Source: CAVQRB01 sp963715055 (lineage in GTDB: Bacteria; Pseudomonadota; Alphaproteobacteria; Rhodobacterales; Rhodobacteraceae). Taken from it: a stretch of 64,000 bases of DNA. The notes under the pieces were generated by a model that was not told the origin of the DNA, did not search any database, and saw only the letters and a program-made list of their open reading frames with translations. The translations under genes were made by a program, and so were the position numbers. The DNA lies in contig CAVQRB010000009.1 of assembly GCA_963715055.1 (NCBI GenBank), positions 9,167 through 73,166 on the forward strand, given 5' to 3'. Shown piece by piece: positions 8,544 to 22,255 of this stretch (its first letter is position 1; each line of letters starts with the position of its first letter).

Positions 8544-9977
8544 ATGGCCGGACAATCGATGTTGAAATTTGTCACTGTTGGGCGCGACATGCCGGAAAAG
8601 CGTGGCGCGGAGACACGACGGAATGACTTCCGCGAGATCTACGCCGAATATGCCGATGCCAAGGCCAGGGAGCAGTCGAGCCGGTGCAGCCAGTGCGGCG
8701 TGCCCTACTGCCAGACTCATTGCCCGTTGCACAACAACATTCCCGACTGGCTTAAACTGACCGCAGAAGGCCGGCTTCAGGAAGCCTATGAGGTCAGCCA
8801 AGCCACGAACACCTTCCCGGAAATCTGCGGCCGCATTTGCCCGCAGGACCGGCTCTGCGAAGGCAACTGCGTGATCGAGCAGTCCGGGCATGGCACCGTC
8901 ACCATCGGTGCCGTGGAGAAATACATCACCGATACCGCCTGGGAAGAAGGCTGGGTGCAGCCGATCAAACCGGCGCAGGAACGTACGGAATCGGTCGGAA
9001 TCATCGGTGCGGGGCCAGGTGGCCTTGCCGCGGCGGATGTGCTGCGCCGCGCGGGTGTGCAGGTGACGGTCTATGACCGCTATGACCGCGCCGGCGGCCT
9101 GCTCACCTATGGCATCCCGGGCTTCAAGCTCGAAAAGGACATCGTGATGCGTCGCAACGACCAGCTCGCGCAGGGCGGTGTCACCTTCGAGCTCAATACC
9201 AGCGTGGGCGACGACATCAGCTTTGCCGACCTGCGGGCAAGACATGACGCGGTCATCGTGGCCACGGGTGTCTACAAGTCGCGCGAGATCGAGGCACCCG
9301 GCGTCGGCGCCGAGGGCCTGGTGCGCGCCATCGACTTCCTGACCGCAAGCAACCGCAAGAGTTTCGGCGACGATGTGCCCGAGTTCGACTCCGGTGCCTT
9401 GAGCGCGGACGGCAAGCGCGTCGTGGTCATCGGTGGCGGCGATACGGCGATGGACTGTGTGCGTACGTCCATCCGTCAGGGGGCCAGAAGCGTGAAATGC
9501 CTTTATCGGCGCGATCGGGCGAACATGCCGGGATCGCAGCGCGAGGTTCAGAACGCGGAAGAGGAAGGCGTTGTCTTCGAATGGCTCTCGGCACCCAAAG
9601 GCTTTGTTGGCGATCCCGTCACGGGCGTGATGGTGCAGAAGATGCGCCTCGGCGCGCCCGATGCCACGGGACGCCAGGCACCCGAGATCATCGAAGGCGC
9701 GGATTATGTCGAGGAGGCCGATCTGGTCATCATGGCGCTCGGCTTCGAGCCCGAAGACCTGCCGACGCTCTGGGGCCAGCCGGAACTCCCGGTGACCCGC
9801 TGGGGCACCATCAAGGCCGCCTTCACCACCGGGGAAACAGACCTCGAGGGCGTCTACGCCGTTGGTGACATCGTAAGGGGTGCCTCGCTGGTGGTTTGGG
9901 CGATCCGCGACGGGCGCGACTGTGCCGAGGCCATTCTGAAGAAAATGAACGGGCTTCAGGCGGTGGCCGCAGAGTAG
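8544..9977 (+). CDS. gltD: Glutamate synthase (NADPH) small subunit GltD
   Basis: Beta subunit of GOGAT. It takes electrons from NADPH through FAD to the iron-sulfur clusters and on to the large subunit GltB. N-terminal cysteine clusters CSQCGVPYCQTHCP and CGRICPQDRLCEGNC bind [4Fe-4S]. FAD site GIIGAGPGGLAAADVLRRAG lies near residue 155 and the NADPH site VVVIGGGDTAMDC near residue 298. Length of 477 residues is normal. I prefer ATG 8544 because GGAGG sits 9 bases ahead; ATG 8535 directly abuts that ribosome site. Unusually, two GFA genes separate it from gltB. Confidence 0.95.
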   Translation: MAGQSMLKFVTVGRDMPEKRGAETRRNDFREIYAEYADAKAREQSSRCSQCGVPYCQTHCPLHNNIPDWLKLTAEGRLQEAYEVSQATNTFPEICGRICPQDRLCEGNCVIEQSGHGTVTIGAVEKYITDTAWEEGWVQPIKPAQERTESVGIIGAGPGGLAAADVLRRAGVQVTVYDRYDRAGGLLTYGIPGFKLEKDIVMRRNDQLAQGGVTFELNTSVGDDISFADLRARHDAVIVATGVYKSREIEAPGVGAEGLVRAIDFLTASNRKSFGDDVPEFDSGALSADGKRVVVIGGGDTAMDCVRTSIRQGARSVKCLYRRDRANMPGSQREVQNAEEEGVVFEWLSAPKGFVGDPVTGVMVQKMRLGAPDATGRQAPEIIEGADYVEEADLVIMALGFEPEDLPTLWGQPELPVTRWGTIKAAFTTGETDLEGVYAVGDIVRGASLVVWAIRDGRDCAEAILKKMNGLQAVAAE

Positions 9978-9985
9978 CACCCCGC

Positions 9986-10018
9986 GTACACCCCCTGTAC
10001 ACCCCCCGTACACCGGGG
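9986..10018. repeat. Three tandem 11-bp GTACACCCCCn units after gltD
   Basis: GTACA followed by a C-run starts at 9986, 9997 and 10008, giving an 11-bp period. The third copy turns into GTACACCGGGGG, which can pair with the preceding CCCCC. It lies 8 bases past the gltD stop. It may be a slippage-prone repeat or a weak GC hairpin; there is no T-run. Confidence 0.55.
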
Positions 10019-10091
10019 GACACGACAGACGGAAACCTGACGAAGAAGACAGGTCAGAGAAGCTGATCTGAAGGCAAAAGGAAACGAAGCC

Positions 10092-10526
10092 GTGAACGAG
10101 TCGCGACAGATCGAAGGCAGATGCCTCTGCGGCGCTGTACGTATCTCCGCCCTTGCGTCGGAGACACCGCGTCTGCGTGCCTGCCACTGCGACATGTGCC
10201 GTCAACATACCAGCGGCATGTTCATCTCGATCGATACCGAGCAGGACGGCATGAAGATCTCCGGACCGGCGCGCAGTTTCCGCTCCTCCGACTGGGCAGA
10301 ACGCGGCTTCTGCGAAACCTGTGGCTCGACGCTCTGGTACGGCACCATCCATGATGGCGCGCGCCATCTTGCTGCGGGTCTCTTCGACAGGGCCGGTGAC
10401 GGCACGATGACGCTGGAGTTCTTCGCGGACAAATGCCCCGCGGGATACCGCCTTGCCGGAGATCACGAACGCCTGAGCACAGAAGAAACCATCGCGATGT
10501 TCGCCGATGCCGGAGAGACGTCATGA
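10092..10526 (+). CDS. GFA-family zinc-binding protein (first copy)
   Basis: Member of the family named after glutathione-dependent formaldehyde-activating enzyme (Gfa/CENP-V fold), 144 residues. Zinc ligands are visible as CLCGAVR (residues 11-17), CHCDMCRQ (about 35-42) and CETCGS (about 76-81). It starts at GTG 10092. Most members have no proven substrate, so a role in formaldehyde handling is only a family label. Its stop overlaps the next gene's ATG (ATGA at 10523-10526), so the two are probably co-translated. Both sit between gltD and gltB on the same strand. Confidence 0.85.
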   Translation: MNESRQIEGRCLCGAVRISALASETPRLRACHCDMCRQHTSGMFISIDTEQDGMKISGPARSFRSSDWAERGFCETCGSTLWYGTIHDGARHLAAGLFDRAGDGTMTLEFFADKCPAGYRLAGDHERLSTEETIAMFADAGETS

Positions 10527-10969
10527 CCGGCAAAACAGCGACAGGCAAGTGCCTCTGCGGCGCGGTGCGCTTCGAGGCAAGCGACGTGCCCGACAGTTTC
10601 GGCGTCTGCCACTGCGAGATGTGTCGCCGCTGGACCGGATCGGCGTTGCTGGAGGTCAGCGTGCCCACAGGGTCCGTGATCTGGCAGGGCGAGGACCATA
10701 TTGCCACGCGCAGGACATCAGACTGGGCCGAACGCGCCTGGTGCCGGGAGTGCGGCAGCGCGCTTTATTACAAAGTGACGATGACGGGCGAGTTCGCGGG
10801 CAATTTCGACATTCCCCTCGGACTTTTCGACGATCCCGACCCCTTTACGATGACCCACGAGATCTACATCGACAAAAAGCCCGAGAGTTTTTCTTTCGCT
10901 GGCGACGACCGGAAGTTGCTGACCCGACAAGACTGCATCGACCGTTTCAGCCTGCTGGGCGAAACGTGA
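10523..10969 (+). CDS. GFA-family zinc-binding protein (second copy)
   Basis: Second GFA-fold protein, 148 residues, a diverged duplicate of its upstream neighbour: CLCGAVRF, CHCEMCRRWTG and CRECGSALYY occupy equivalent places. I set the start at ATG 10523 because MTGKTATGKCLCGAVR matches the family start and overlaps the preceding stop as ATGA; the in-frame ORF upstream of this is shadow. gltB follows after 40 bp, so the four genes probably form one transcript. Function of the pair is unknown. Confidence 0.85.
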   Translation: MTGKTATGKCLCGAVRFEASDVPDSFGVCHCEMCRRWTGSALLEVSVPTGSVIWQGEDHIATRRTSDWAERAWCRECGSALYYKVTMTGEFAGNFDIPLGLFDDPDPFTMTHEIYIDKKPESFSFAGDDRKLLTRQDCIDRFSLLGET

Positions 10970-11009
10970 CACACTTGCCCGATCCGGGCCCCGACAGAGG
11001 AATAGCCAG

Positions 11010-15542
<4,533 letters not shown>

Positions 15543-15593
15543 TCCGCGACGGCACAACTTCACAAGATGCCATGGCCCGCCTATAGCTGGGCC

Positions 15594-16316
15594 ATGGCGA
15601 AACGAAAATCCCGCAAGACCACCAGCCTCTCCGCCGCGCCGCGCCTCTTTCTGGGGCGCGTGCTGCGTCTGGGGGTCAAGATTTTCTTCGTCGTGGTGCT
15701 GGTGGCGACGGGCGTGATCGCGCTCGGGACTGTCGTGAACCCCTGGACCACGCCCTACATGTTCTCGGAAAGCAGGCGTCTCGGCAGTGTTGCCTATAGC
15801 TGGGTCGATCTGGAGCAGGTCGCGCCGGTCATGGCGCGCGCTGCGGTCGCTTCCGAGGATGCGAATTTCTGCGAACACTGGGGCTTCGATCTCGTCGCCA
15901 TCAAGCAGGCGATCGACGAAGGCGGCACCCGCGGCGCTTCCACGATCAGCCAGCAGACCGTCAAGAACGTCTACCTCTGGCATGGCCGGAACTACACCCG
16001 CAAGGCGCTCGAAGCAGTGCTGACCCCCGTGCTGGAGCTCTTTTGGTCGAAGCGGCGCATCCTGGAGGTCTACCTCAATGTGGCCGAGTTCGACGAAGGC
16101 GTTTTCGGCGTGCAGGCAGCGGGCAGGCACTATTTCGGCGTCGACGCCCGCGATCTCAGCGATGTGCAGGCGGCGAGGCTCGCGGCCATCCTGCCCGATC
16201 CGAAGGACCGTTCCGCCTCCCGCCCTTCCGACTTCGTGCGCAAACGGGCACGGTCCGTGCTCTCCGGAGCGGCGACAATCAGCAAAGACGGCCGCGCCGC
16301 CTGTTTCGAGAGTTGA
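15594..16316 (+). CDS. mtgA: Monofunctional biosynthetic peptidoglycan transglycosylase
   Basis: GT51 glycosyltransferase that polymerises lipid II into glycan strands, anchored in the inner membrane. A basic N-terminus (MAKRKSRKT) is followed by one membrane helix (KIFFVVVLVATGVIALGTVV). The catalytic glutamate lies in AAVASEDANFCEHWGFD, and further motifs are GASTISQQTVKNVYLW and EVYLNVAEF. No transpeptidase domain is present, and 240 residues is the usual MtgA size. ATG 15567 is an in-frame alternative start; neither start has a strong ribosome site. Confidence 0.92.
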   Translation: MAKRKSRKTTSLSAAPRLFLGRVLRLGVKIFFVVVLVATGVIALGTVVNPWTTPYMFSESRRLGSVAYSWVDLEQVAPVMARAAVASEDANFCEHWGFDLVAIKQAIDEGGTRGASTISQQTVKNVYLWHGRNYTRKALEAVLTPVLELFWSKRRILEVYLNVAEFDEGVFGVQAAGRHYFGVDARDLSDVQAARLAAILPDPKDRSASRPSDFVRKRARSVLSGAATISKDGRAACFES

Positions 16317-16370
16317 AAACCAAACCCGATGCGGGCATTGAGAAAAGACCCAAGAGCAACTGGATAACCC

Positions 16371-17036
16371 ATGGCGCGCCTGTTTCACGTTCCCCTCTCC
16401 CCCTTTTGCCGCAAGGTTCGCCTGAGCCTCGCGGAAAAGAAGATCGAAGTGGATCTGATCGAAGAGCGTTATTGGGAGCGCGATCCCGATTTCATGCGGC
16501 GCAACCCCGCCGGCAAGGTACCGGTCCTGCGGCTCGACGGTGTGATGATGTCCGAAAGCGCCGCGATCTGCGAATATATCGAGGAGACGCGCCCGGACCC
16601 CTCGCTGATGCCGAAGGACCCTGTCGCCCGGCAAGAGGTGCGGCGGCTGGTCTCCTGGTTCGACGACAAGTTCCACCACGAGGTCACATCGAAGCTGCTT
16701 TACGAACGGGTCAACAAGAAGATCATGAAACTGGGCTTTCCCGACAGCCGGAACGTCAAGGACGGGGCCAAGGCGATCAAGTACCACATCGATTACATGA
16801 CATGGCTGCTGGACCACCGGCGCTGGCTGGCCGGGGATGTGATGACGCTGGCGGATTTTGCCGCCGCTGCACATCTCAGTGCGCTCGACTACATTTCGGA
16901 CGTGGACTGGAACCGCTCGGACGTGGTCAAGGATTGGTACGCGAAGATCAAGTCGCGCCCCGCCTTCCGCTCGATCCTCGCGGATCAGGTGCCAGGGTTC
17001 CCGCCGCCGAAACACTACAATGACCTCGACTTCTGA
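16371..17036 (+). CDS. GST-family protein, probable FtsZ-binding FzlA
   Basis: Glutathione S-transferase fold of 221 residues: N-terminal thioredoxin-like half (FHVPLSPFCRKVRLSLAEKK, then NPAGKVPVL and ESAAICEYIEE) and an all-helical C-terminal half. The C-terminal tail GFPPPKHYNDLDF resembles that of Caulobacter FzlA, where the extreme C-terminus contacts FtsZ and sets constriction rate. FzlA does not act as a GST. From memory, the gene also neighbours queG in other alphaproteobacteria; that is recall and was not checked. The GST fold is certain, the FzlA identity probable. Confidence 0.72.
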   Translation: MARLFHVPLSPFCRKVRLSLAEKKIEVDLIEERYWERDPDFMRRNPAGKVPVLRLDGVMMSESAAICEYIEETRPDPSLMPKDPVARQEVRRLVSWFDDKFHHEVTSKLLYERVNKKIMKLGFPDSRNVKDGAKAIKYHIDYMTWLLDHRRWLAGDVMTLADFAAAAHLSALDYISDVDWNRSDVVKDWYAKIKSRPAFRSILADQVPGFPPPKHYNDLDF

Positions 17037-17075
17037 ACCCGTGCGCGCGCCCTGTCTCATCCGGCCTGGCATGCC

Positions 17076-18110
17076 GTGCGCGATCTGAAGACAGCGCTTT
17101 GCGCCGAGGCCGAGACGATCGGCTTCGTGGCCTGCCGCATCTGCAGGCCGGATGCGGTGCCAAAGGTCGCGGAAAGGCTCACAGCTTTCATCGAGGCCGG
17201 CTGGCACGGGCAGATGGGATGGCTTGCGGAAAGGCAGCATTGGCGCGGCAATCCCGCGCAACTCTGGCCGGAAGCGAAATCGATCATCATGCTCGCCGAA
17301 AGCTACACGCCGGAGCACGATCCGCTGGACATACTCGCCCAGCCCGACAGAGGCGCGATTTCCGTCTATGCGCAGGGGCGCGACTATCACGACGTGGTCA
17401 AGAAGAAGCTCAAGCGGCTGGCACGCTGGCTGGTCGCAGAAACCGGGGCGCAGGTGAAGGTTTTCGTCGACACGGCTCCGGTGCCGGAAAAGGCATTGGG
17501 GCAGGCGGCAGGGCTCGGATGGCAAGGCAAACACACTAATCTGGTCAGCCGGGACTGGGGCAACTGGGCCTTTCTCGGTGCCATCTTCACGACCCATGAC
17601 CTTGCCCCCGACAGTCCGGAAACGGATCACTGCGGCAGCTGTCGGTCCTGCCTCGACATATGCCCGACGAACGCCTTTCCAGCGCCGTACCAGTTGGATG
17701 CGCGACGCTGTATTTCCTATCTGACCATAGAGCATCGCGGCCCCATCCCGGAAGATCTGCGCAAGCAGCTCGGCAACCGTATCTATGGCTGCGACGATTG
17801 CCTTGCGGTCTGCCCCTGGAACAAATTTGCCGTTGCTGCAAACGATCTGCGGCTGCTCGGGGAAGGCGACTTGCGCGCCCCGGCCCTGGCCGCACTGGCG
17901 GCCTTGGACGATGCAGGTTTTCGCGCGACGTTCTCGGGATCCCCGGTCAAGCGGATCGGACGTGACCGGTTTCTGCGCAATGTTCTTTACGCAATCGGGA
18001 ACTCGGGAAATCCGGGATTGATGGGTGCAGCCGAGCGTCATCTCAAGGATCCGGACGAAACCGTTGCCGATGCGGCCCGCTGGGCCGTGGCGCAATTGAC
18101 CCTTAACTGA
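17076..18110 (+). CDS. queG: Epoxyqueuosine reductase QueG
   Basis: Cobalamin-dependent iron-sulfur enzyme that reduces epoxyqueuosine to queuosine at the wobble base of GUN tRNAs. It starts at GTG 17076 and has 344 residues. The two ferredoxin-like clusters are CGSCRSCLDICPTNAF and CDDCLAVCPWNKF. FVDTAPVPEKALGQAAGLGW holds the conserved acidic residue of the active site, and a HEAT-like tail ends in RWAVAQLTLN. It follows the fzlA-like gene by 39 bp on the same strand. Confidence 0.93.
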   Translation: MRDLKTALCAEAETIGFVACRICRPDAVPKVAERLTAFIEAGWHGQMGWLAERQHWRGNPAQLWPEAKSIIMLAESYTPEHDPLDILAQPDRGAISVYAQGRDYHDVVKKKLKRLARWLVAETGAQVKVFVDTAPVPEKALGQAAGLGWQGKHTNLVSRDWGNWAFLGAIFTTHDLAPDSPETDHCGSCRSCLDICPTNAFPAPYQLDARRCISYLTIEHRGPIPEDLRKQLGNRIYGCDDCLAVCPWNKFAVAANDLRLLGEGDLRAPALAALAALDDAGFRATFSGSPVKRIGRDRFLRNVLYAIGNSGNPGLMGAAERHLKDPDETVADAARWAVAQLTLN

Positions 18111-18172
18111 CGCGGCCAGACTGGAAAGCCTCTGAAACTCCGCTAGACCCTGACCGAAAGAGGAGAGCAGCA

Positions 18173-20179
18173 ATGGCATTGCTTCTGGGCGTGGACACCG
18201 GCGGAACTTACACCGACGCGGTTCTGATACGTGACGAGACCGATGTGATCGCGTCTGCCAAGGCGCTGACCACCCGCGCCGATCTGGCCATCGGCATTGG
18301 CGCGGCCATCCGGTCGGTCCTGTCCCAGTCCGGAGAGCCCGCGCAGAACGTGTCGATGGCGTCGCTCTCCACCACGCTCGCGACGAATGCGCTTGTCGAA
18401 GGGCAAGGAGGGCGTATCGCCCTGATTTACATCGGGTTCAAGGAGCGGGATCTGGCGGCCCATGGGCTGTCCGATGCGCTGAAAGGCGATCCTTGCCTGA
18501 TCTGTGCCGGGGGGCACAACCATGCCGGGGCACCTGTTGTGGACCTCGATGAGGCCGCGATCCGCGCCTTCGTCAAGGAGCACCACGGCAGCGTCAGCGG
18601 TTTTGCCGTCGCGGCGCAATTCGCAACCCGAAACCCGGCGCATGAATTGCGCGCGGCGGAATTGATTGCGGAATTGTCCGGTCGTCCGGTTTCAGCTTCC
18701 CATCACCTTTCTGCGCGTCTGAACGGACCCAAGCGTGCCGTGACAGCGGTGCTCAATGCAAGGCTGATCGGGATGATCGACCGGCTGATCAACCGGGCCG
18801 AGCAAACCTTGATCGATCTGGGGATCGGCGCACCGATGATGGTGGTGCGCGGCGACGGCGCATTGATTTCGGCGGCACAGGCGCGCGAGCGCCCCATCGA
18901 AACCATCCTGAGCGGACCTGCCGCGTCGATTGTCGGGGCGCGATGGCTGACCGGGGCCGAACACGCGCTGGTCAGCGACATCGGCGGCACGACAACGGAT
19001 GTCGCCCTGCTCAAGGACGGCAGACCCGCGATCGATCCCGCAGGGGCCCGCGTTGGCCCGTTCCGGACCATGGTCGAGGCCGTCGCGATGCGCACCACGG
19101 GCCTCGGTGGCGACAGCGAGGTGCATGTCATGGCGGAGGGTCTCAAGGCGGGCCTTTTCCTGGGACCGAGGCGCGTGCTGCCGGTCTCCCTGCTCGCGAC
19201 GGAGGCTCCGGATGTCGTACATCGTGCACTGGATGCGCAGCTTCGAAACTCCGTTCCCGGCGAGCATGACGCGCGTTTCCTGCGCGCCGTTTCCGGATTG
19301 TCGCAGGAAGGTCTGGGACCGCGGGAGCGCGCGCTGCTGGATCGGATCGGGGATCAGGTCCACCCGCAGGACGCCGTGTTGCGCACACGGATCGAGCATG
19401 GCGCATTGAAACGCCTGGTAGATCGCGGCCTGGTTCAGGTGAGTGGGCTGACCCCTTCCGACGCGAGCCATGAGTTGGGCGTTCTGACGGCCTGGGACGG
19501 GGAGGCAGCCACCAAGGCGCTGGCGTTGGTCGCGCGAAAACGGACAGGGAACGGCGAAGTGGTGTCCCGGTCCGCCGGCGACCTGGCCCGGATGATCGTG
19601 GACCAGTTGACGCATCAGACAACGCTCGCATTGCTGGAAGCCGCCTTTGCGGAAGAGGAAGATGCCTTCGATCTGCCCGAAGACGTTCTGGCGCGTCATG
19701 TGCTGATGCAAAGGGGGCTTTCAGGTCATCGCGGACTGATCCGGCTGTCAGCCGGTTTGAATGTGCCGGTCGTCGGGCTCGGTGCGTCCGCAAATGTCTA
19801 TTACCCCGCCGTCGGACAAAGGCTGGGCGCCGAGATGGTGCTTCCCGAACACGCCGGCGTCGCCAATGCCATCGGTGCAGTGGTCGGGCGTGTCACCATG
19901 CGGCGCAGCGGGACCGTGACCTCCCCGAGCGAGGGGAAATACAGGGTGCACTTCGAGGACGGACCAAAGGATTTCCCCGACCATGAAATCGCCTTGCAGG
20001 TGCTTGAAGACAGCTTGCGCGATCAGGCGCGCGAACAAGCCGTTCTGGCGGGTGCAGGCGATATCCAGATCGGCGTCAACCGGGAGATCCGGAGTGCCAC
20101 CGTCGAGATGCGCTCGGTCTTCATCGAAGCCACGGTAACGGTCGAAGCGGCGGGTCGGCCGCGGGTCGCGACCGGTTGA
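18173..20179 (+). CDS. Hydantoinase/oxoprolinase-family protein (HyuA-like)
   Basis: ATP-dependent amidohydrolase family with an actin-like ATPase fold, 668 residues. Family motifs are LLLGVDTGGTYTDAVLI at the N-terminus, STTLATNALVEG, and the second nucleotide segment VSDIGGTTTDVALLKDG near residue 267. Members hydrolyse 5-oxoproline, hydantoins or act as acetone carboxylase beta subunits, and the substrate cannot be read from sequence. No HyuB-type (alpha) partner gene is adjacent, which is odd for the two-subunit enzymes. AGGAG lies 9 bases before the ATG. Confidence 0.82.
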   Translation: MALLLGVDTGGTYTDAVLIRDETDVIASAKALTTRADLAIGIGAAIRSVLSQSGEPAQNVSMASLSTTLATNALVEGQGGRIALIYIGFKERDLAAHGLSDALKGDPCLICAGGHNHAGAPVVDLDEAAIRAFVKEHHGSVSGFAVAAQFATRNPAHELRAAELIAELSGRPVSASHHLSARLNGPKRAVTAVLNARLIGMIDRLINRAEQTLIDLGIGAPMMVVRGDGALISAAQARERPIETILSGPAASIVGARWLTGAEHALVSDIGGTTTDVALLKDGRPAIDPAGARVGPFRTMVEAVAMRTTGLGGDSEVHVMAEGLKAGLFLGPRRVLPVSLLATEAPDVVHRALDAQLRNSVPGEHDARFLRAVSGLSQEGLGPRERALLDRIGDQVHPQDAVLRTRIEHGALKRLVDRGLVQVSGLTPSDASHELGVLTAWDGEAATKALALVARKRTGNGEVVSRSAGDLARMIVDQLTHQTTLALLEAAFAEEEDAFDLPEDVLARHVLMQRGLSGHRGLIRLSAGLNVPVVGLGASANVYYPAVGQRLGAEMVLPEHAGVANAIGAVVGRVTMRRSGTVTSPSEGKYRVHFEDGPKDFPDHEIALQVLEDSLRDQAREQAVLAGAGDIQIGVNREIRSATVEMRSVFIEATVTVEAAGRPRVATG

Positions 20180-22183
20180 TCAGGACGCGATCCGTCGCGG
20201 CGCACCTTGTGGGGTGGCGAATTGCCTTTCGACTTCTCCGAGGTTGAACAGCTCGGTGATCTTGCCCAAGCCGGCGACCTCACGTGCAAGCGCCTGGGTG
20301 GCGGCATTGGTTTCCTCGAACATTGCGACGTTTTTCTGTGTCACCTCATCGAAGTTGCCGATCGCCGAAGTGATTTCAGCCAATCCACCGGATTGTTCGC
20401 TCGCCGCCCCTGCGATGTCGCCCACCATTTTCGCGACGTCGGTCACAAAGCCTTCGATTTCAGCAAGGGATTCGCTTGTTTTCGACACCAGCGTGACCCC
20501 CTGGGTGACCTGTTTCGACGAGGTCGAGATCAGGGAGGCGATCTGGGTGGCCGCATCCGAGGATCTTTGCGCAAGCGCACGGACTTCGGACGCCACCACC
20601 GCGAAACCTCGGCCTGCTTCTCCTGCGCGGGCGGCCTCTACCCCTGCGTTGAGGGCCAGAAGGTTGGTCTGAAAGGCGATGTCTTCGATCACTGCAGTTA
20701 TTTTCGATATCTCTGACGAGCTGCCGGAGATCTCGTCCATGGCGCGCCGGGCATCGGTCATGATGCCTGTGCCCGCATTGGCATGGGATTTGGCTTTGTC
20801 CACAACGGCACGGGTCGAGGCTGCAATCCCTGCAGTGGATTTGACCGACGCCGCCATCTGCGTGATGGCTGCAGCGGTTTGCTCGAGAGCGGCGGCCTGA
20901 CTTTCGGTGCGGCGGCTCAGATCGTTCGAGGCGCCGGAAATTTCCTCGGTGCTGCCGTGAATTTCACCTTTGGCGCTGACGACAGCGCGGATCGCGTCTT
21001 TCAACCGGTCCACCGTCGTGTTGAAATCTTGCCGAAGCGGCTCGAAGTCTTTCGAAAAGACCGTGTCGATGGAGGCCTGCAAATCTCCATGGGCAAGCCG
21101 TTCCAGCGCATCGCGAAGCTTGGCGACTGCCACGATCCGCGGGGTTATGTCGGTTGCATATTTCACGACCTTGACCGGTTGACCCTTTGGTCCGAAGACC
21201 GGATTGTAGGTCGCAGAAATCCAGACATCGCTGCCGTCCTTGTGCCGCCGCCTGAACTCGCCGAACTGAAAATCGCCGCGCCGCAGCTTTTCCCAATGCG
21301 CCCGATAGGCGTCACTCTCCGCTTCGCCCGTGGGCATCAGGATCTTGTGTGACCTGCCGACGAGCTCCTCCGCAGTATATCCGACGGTGTCGAGAAACAG
21401 ATCGTTGGCGGTCCTTATGGTGCCATCGAGATCGAACTCGATCATCCCCTGCACCCGCGAAATCACCTTGGACATGTTCGACGCCTCTTCGCGGCCGGTC
21501 ACGTCCGAGGCGATTTTCACCACCTTGATCTGCCGTCCCAACCTGTCGAAAACCGGTGAATAGGTCGCCTGAAGCCAGATCGCGCTGAGGTCTTTCCTGA
21601 AACGGCGAAAGACACCCGATTGCAGGCCACCATGCGCCATTTCCTTCCAGAATTCTTCATATTTCGTGCTTTCGCCATAGCCGGGAGCCACGAAAATCCT
21701 GTGCTTCTGCCCGATCAACTCCGCCGCGCTATAGCCCATGGTGGCTTCGAAATTCCCGTTCACTTCGAGAATTGTGCCATCAAGGTCGAAGACGATGCGC
21801 GCCTGGGTATTCGAAATCGCGTCGAACTGCTCGAGCTTGTTGCGCACCTCCTGGAAGTGTTCCGTAACATCCCGACAGATCTTTACCACCTTGAGCGGCG
21901 CGCCATCGTTCGACTTGATCGGCACGTAGCTTGTATGCAGCCAGCGCAAGTCACCCGATTTCGTCCGCCGCGGGACGGTTTCGGCGAACAGGTCCTCGCC
22001 CTTCAGCGCCGCGAAAAACGCTTGATCCGCTTCCGAATGGCGCACGCTTTCATCCACGAAGCAGTCATGCGGCTTGCCGACGATCTCTGCCTGATCGTAT
22101 CCGAGGATATCGCAAAACATGCCATTCGCTTCGATCACTCTGGCATCGGACCCGAACCATGCAATGGCGTGGGTCCGATTCAT
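20180..22183 (-). CDS. Soluble methyl-accepting chemotaxis protein with three PAS domains
   Basis: Chemoreceptor that passes a signal to CheA/CheW. It has no membrane segment. Three PAS domains come first (about residues 1-110, 120-235 and 240-355), each carrying the family phrase VVKI or VVKYATDIT at its end. A short linker, then the MCP signalling domain follows, with the conserved hairpin tip EDIAFQTNLLALNAGVEAAR. PAS domains often hold haem, flavin or small ligands, so redox or oxygen sensing is likely. The first ATG in this frame (22183) has no ribosome site and cuts into PAS1. A better start, ATG 22256 with GGAGG six bases ahead, is in another frame and would join after removal of one base near 22232. 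Confidence 0.88.
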   Translation of the reverse strand: MNRTHAIAWFGSDARVIEANGMFCDILGYDQAEIVGKPHDCFVDESVRHSEADQAFFAALKGEDLFAETVPRRTKSGDLRWLHTSYVPIKSNDGAPLKVVKICRDVTEHFQEVRNKLEQFDAISNTQARIVFDLDGTILEVNGNFEATMGYSAAELIGQKHRIFVAPGYGESTKYEEFWKEMAHGGLQSGVFRRFRKDLSAIWLQATYSPVFDRLGRQIKVVKIASDVTGREEASNMSKVISRVQGMIEFDLDGTIRTANDLFLDTVGYTAEELVGRSHKILMPTGEAESDAYRAHWEKLRRGDFQFGEFRRRHKDGSDVWISATYNPVFGPKGQPVKVVKYATDITPRIVAVAKLRDALERLAHGDLQASIDTVFSKDFEPLRQDFNTTVDRLKDAIRAVVSAKGEIHGSTEEISGASNDLSRRTESQAAALEQTAAAITQMAASVKSTAGIAASTRAVVDKAKSHANAGTGIMTDARRAMDEISGSSSEISKITAVIEDIAFQTNLLALNAGVEAARAGEAGRGFAVVASEVRALAQRSSDAATQIASLISTSSKQVTQGVTLVSKTSESLAEIEGFVTDVAKMVGDIAGAASEQSGGLAEITSAIGNFDEVTQKNVAMFEETNAATQALAREVAGLGKITELFNLGEVERQFATPQGAPRRIAS

Positions 22184-22255
22184 GGCCGCGAGAAACGGTT
22201 CGGTTTCGCGTTGAGGCGTGGCGTCGGCGAAACGGCAGTCTCGAAAAGTAGCGCA

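Noticed and set aside
9986..10018. Possible CRISPR-like array
   Set aside because: Only three 11-bp units with no spacers; a simple tandem repeat.
8463..10466. 667-codon minus frame opposite gltD
   Set aside because: Antisense to gltD and the first GFA gene, with no recognisable motif.
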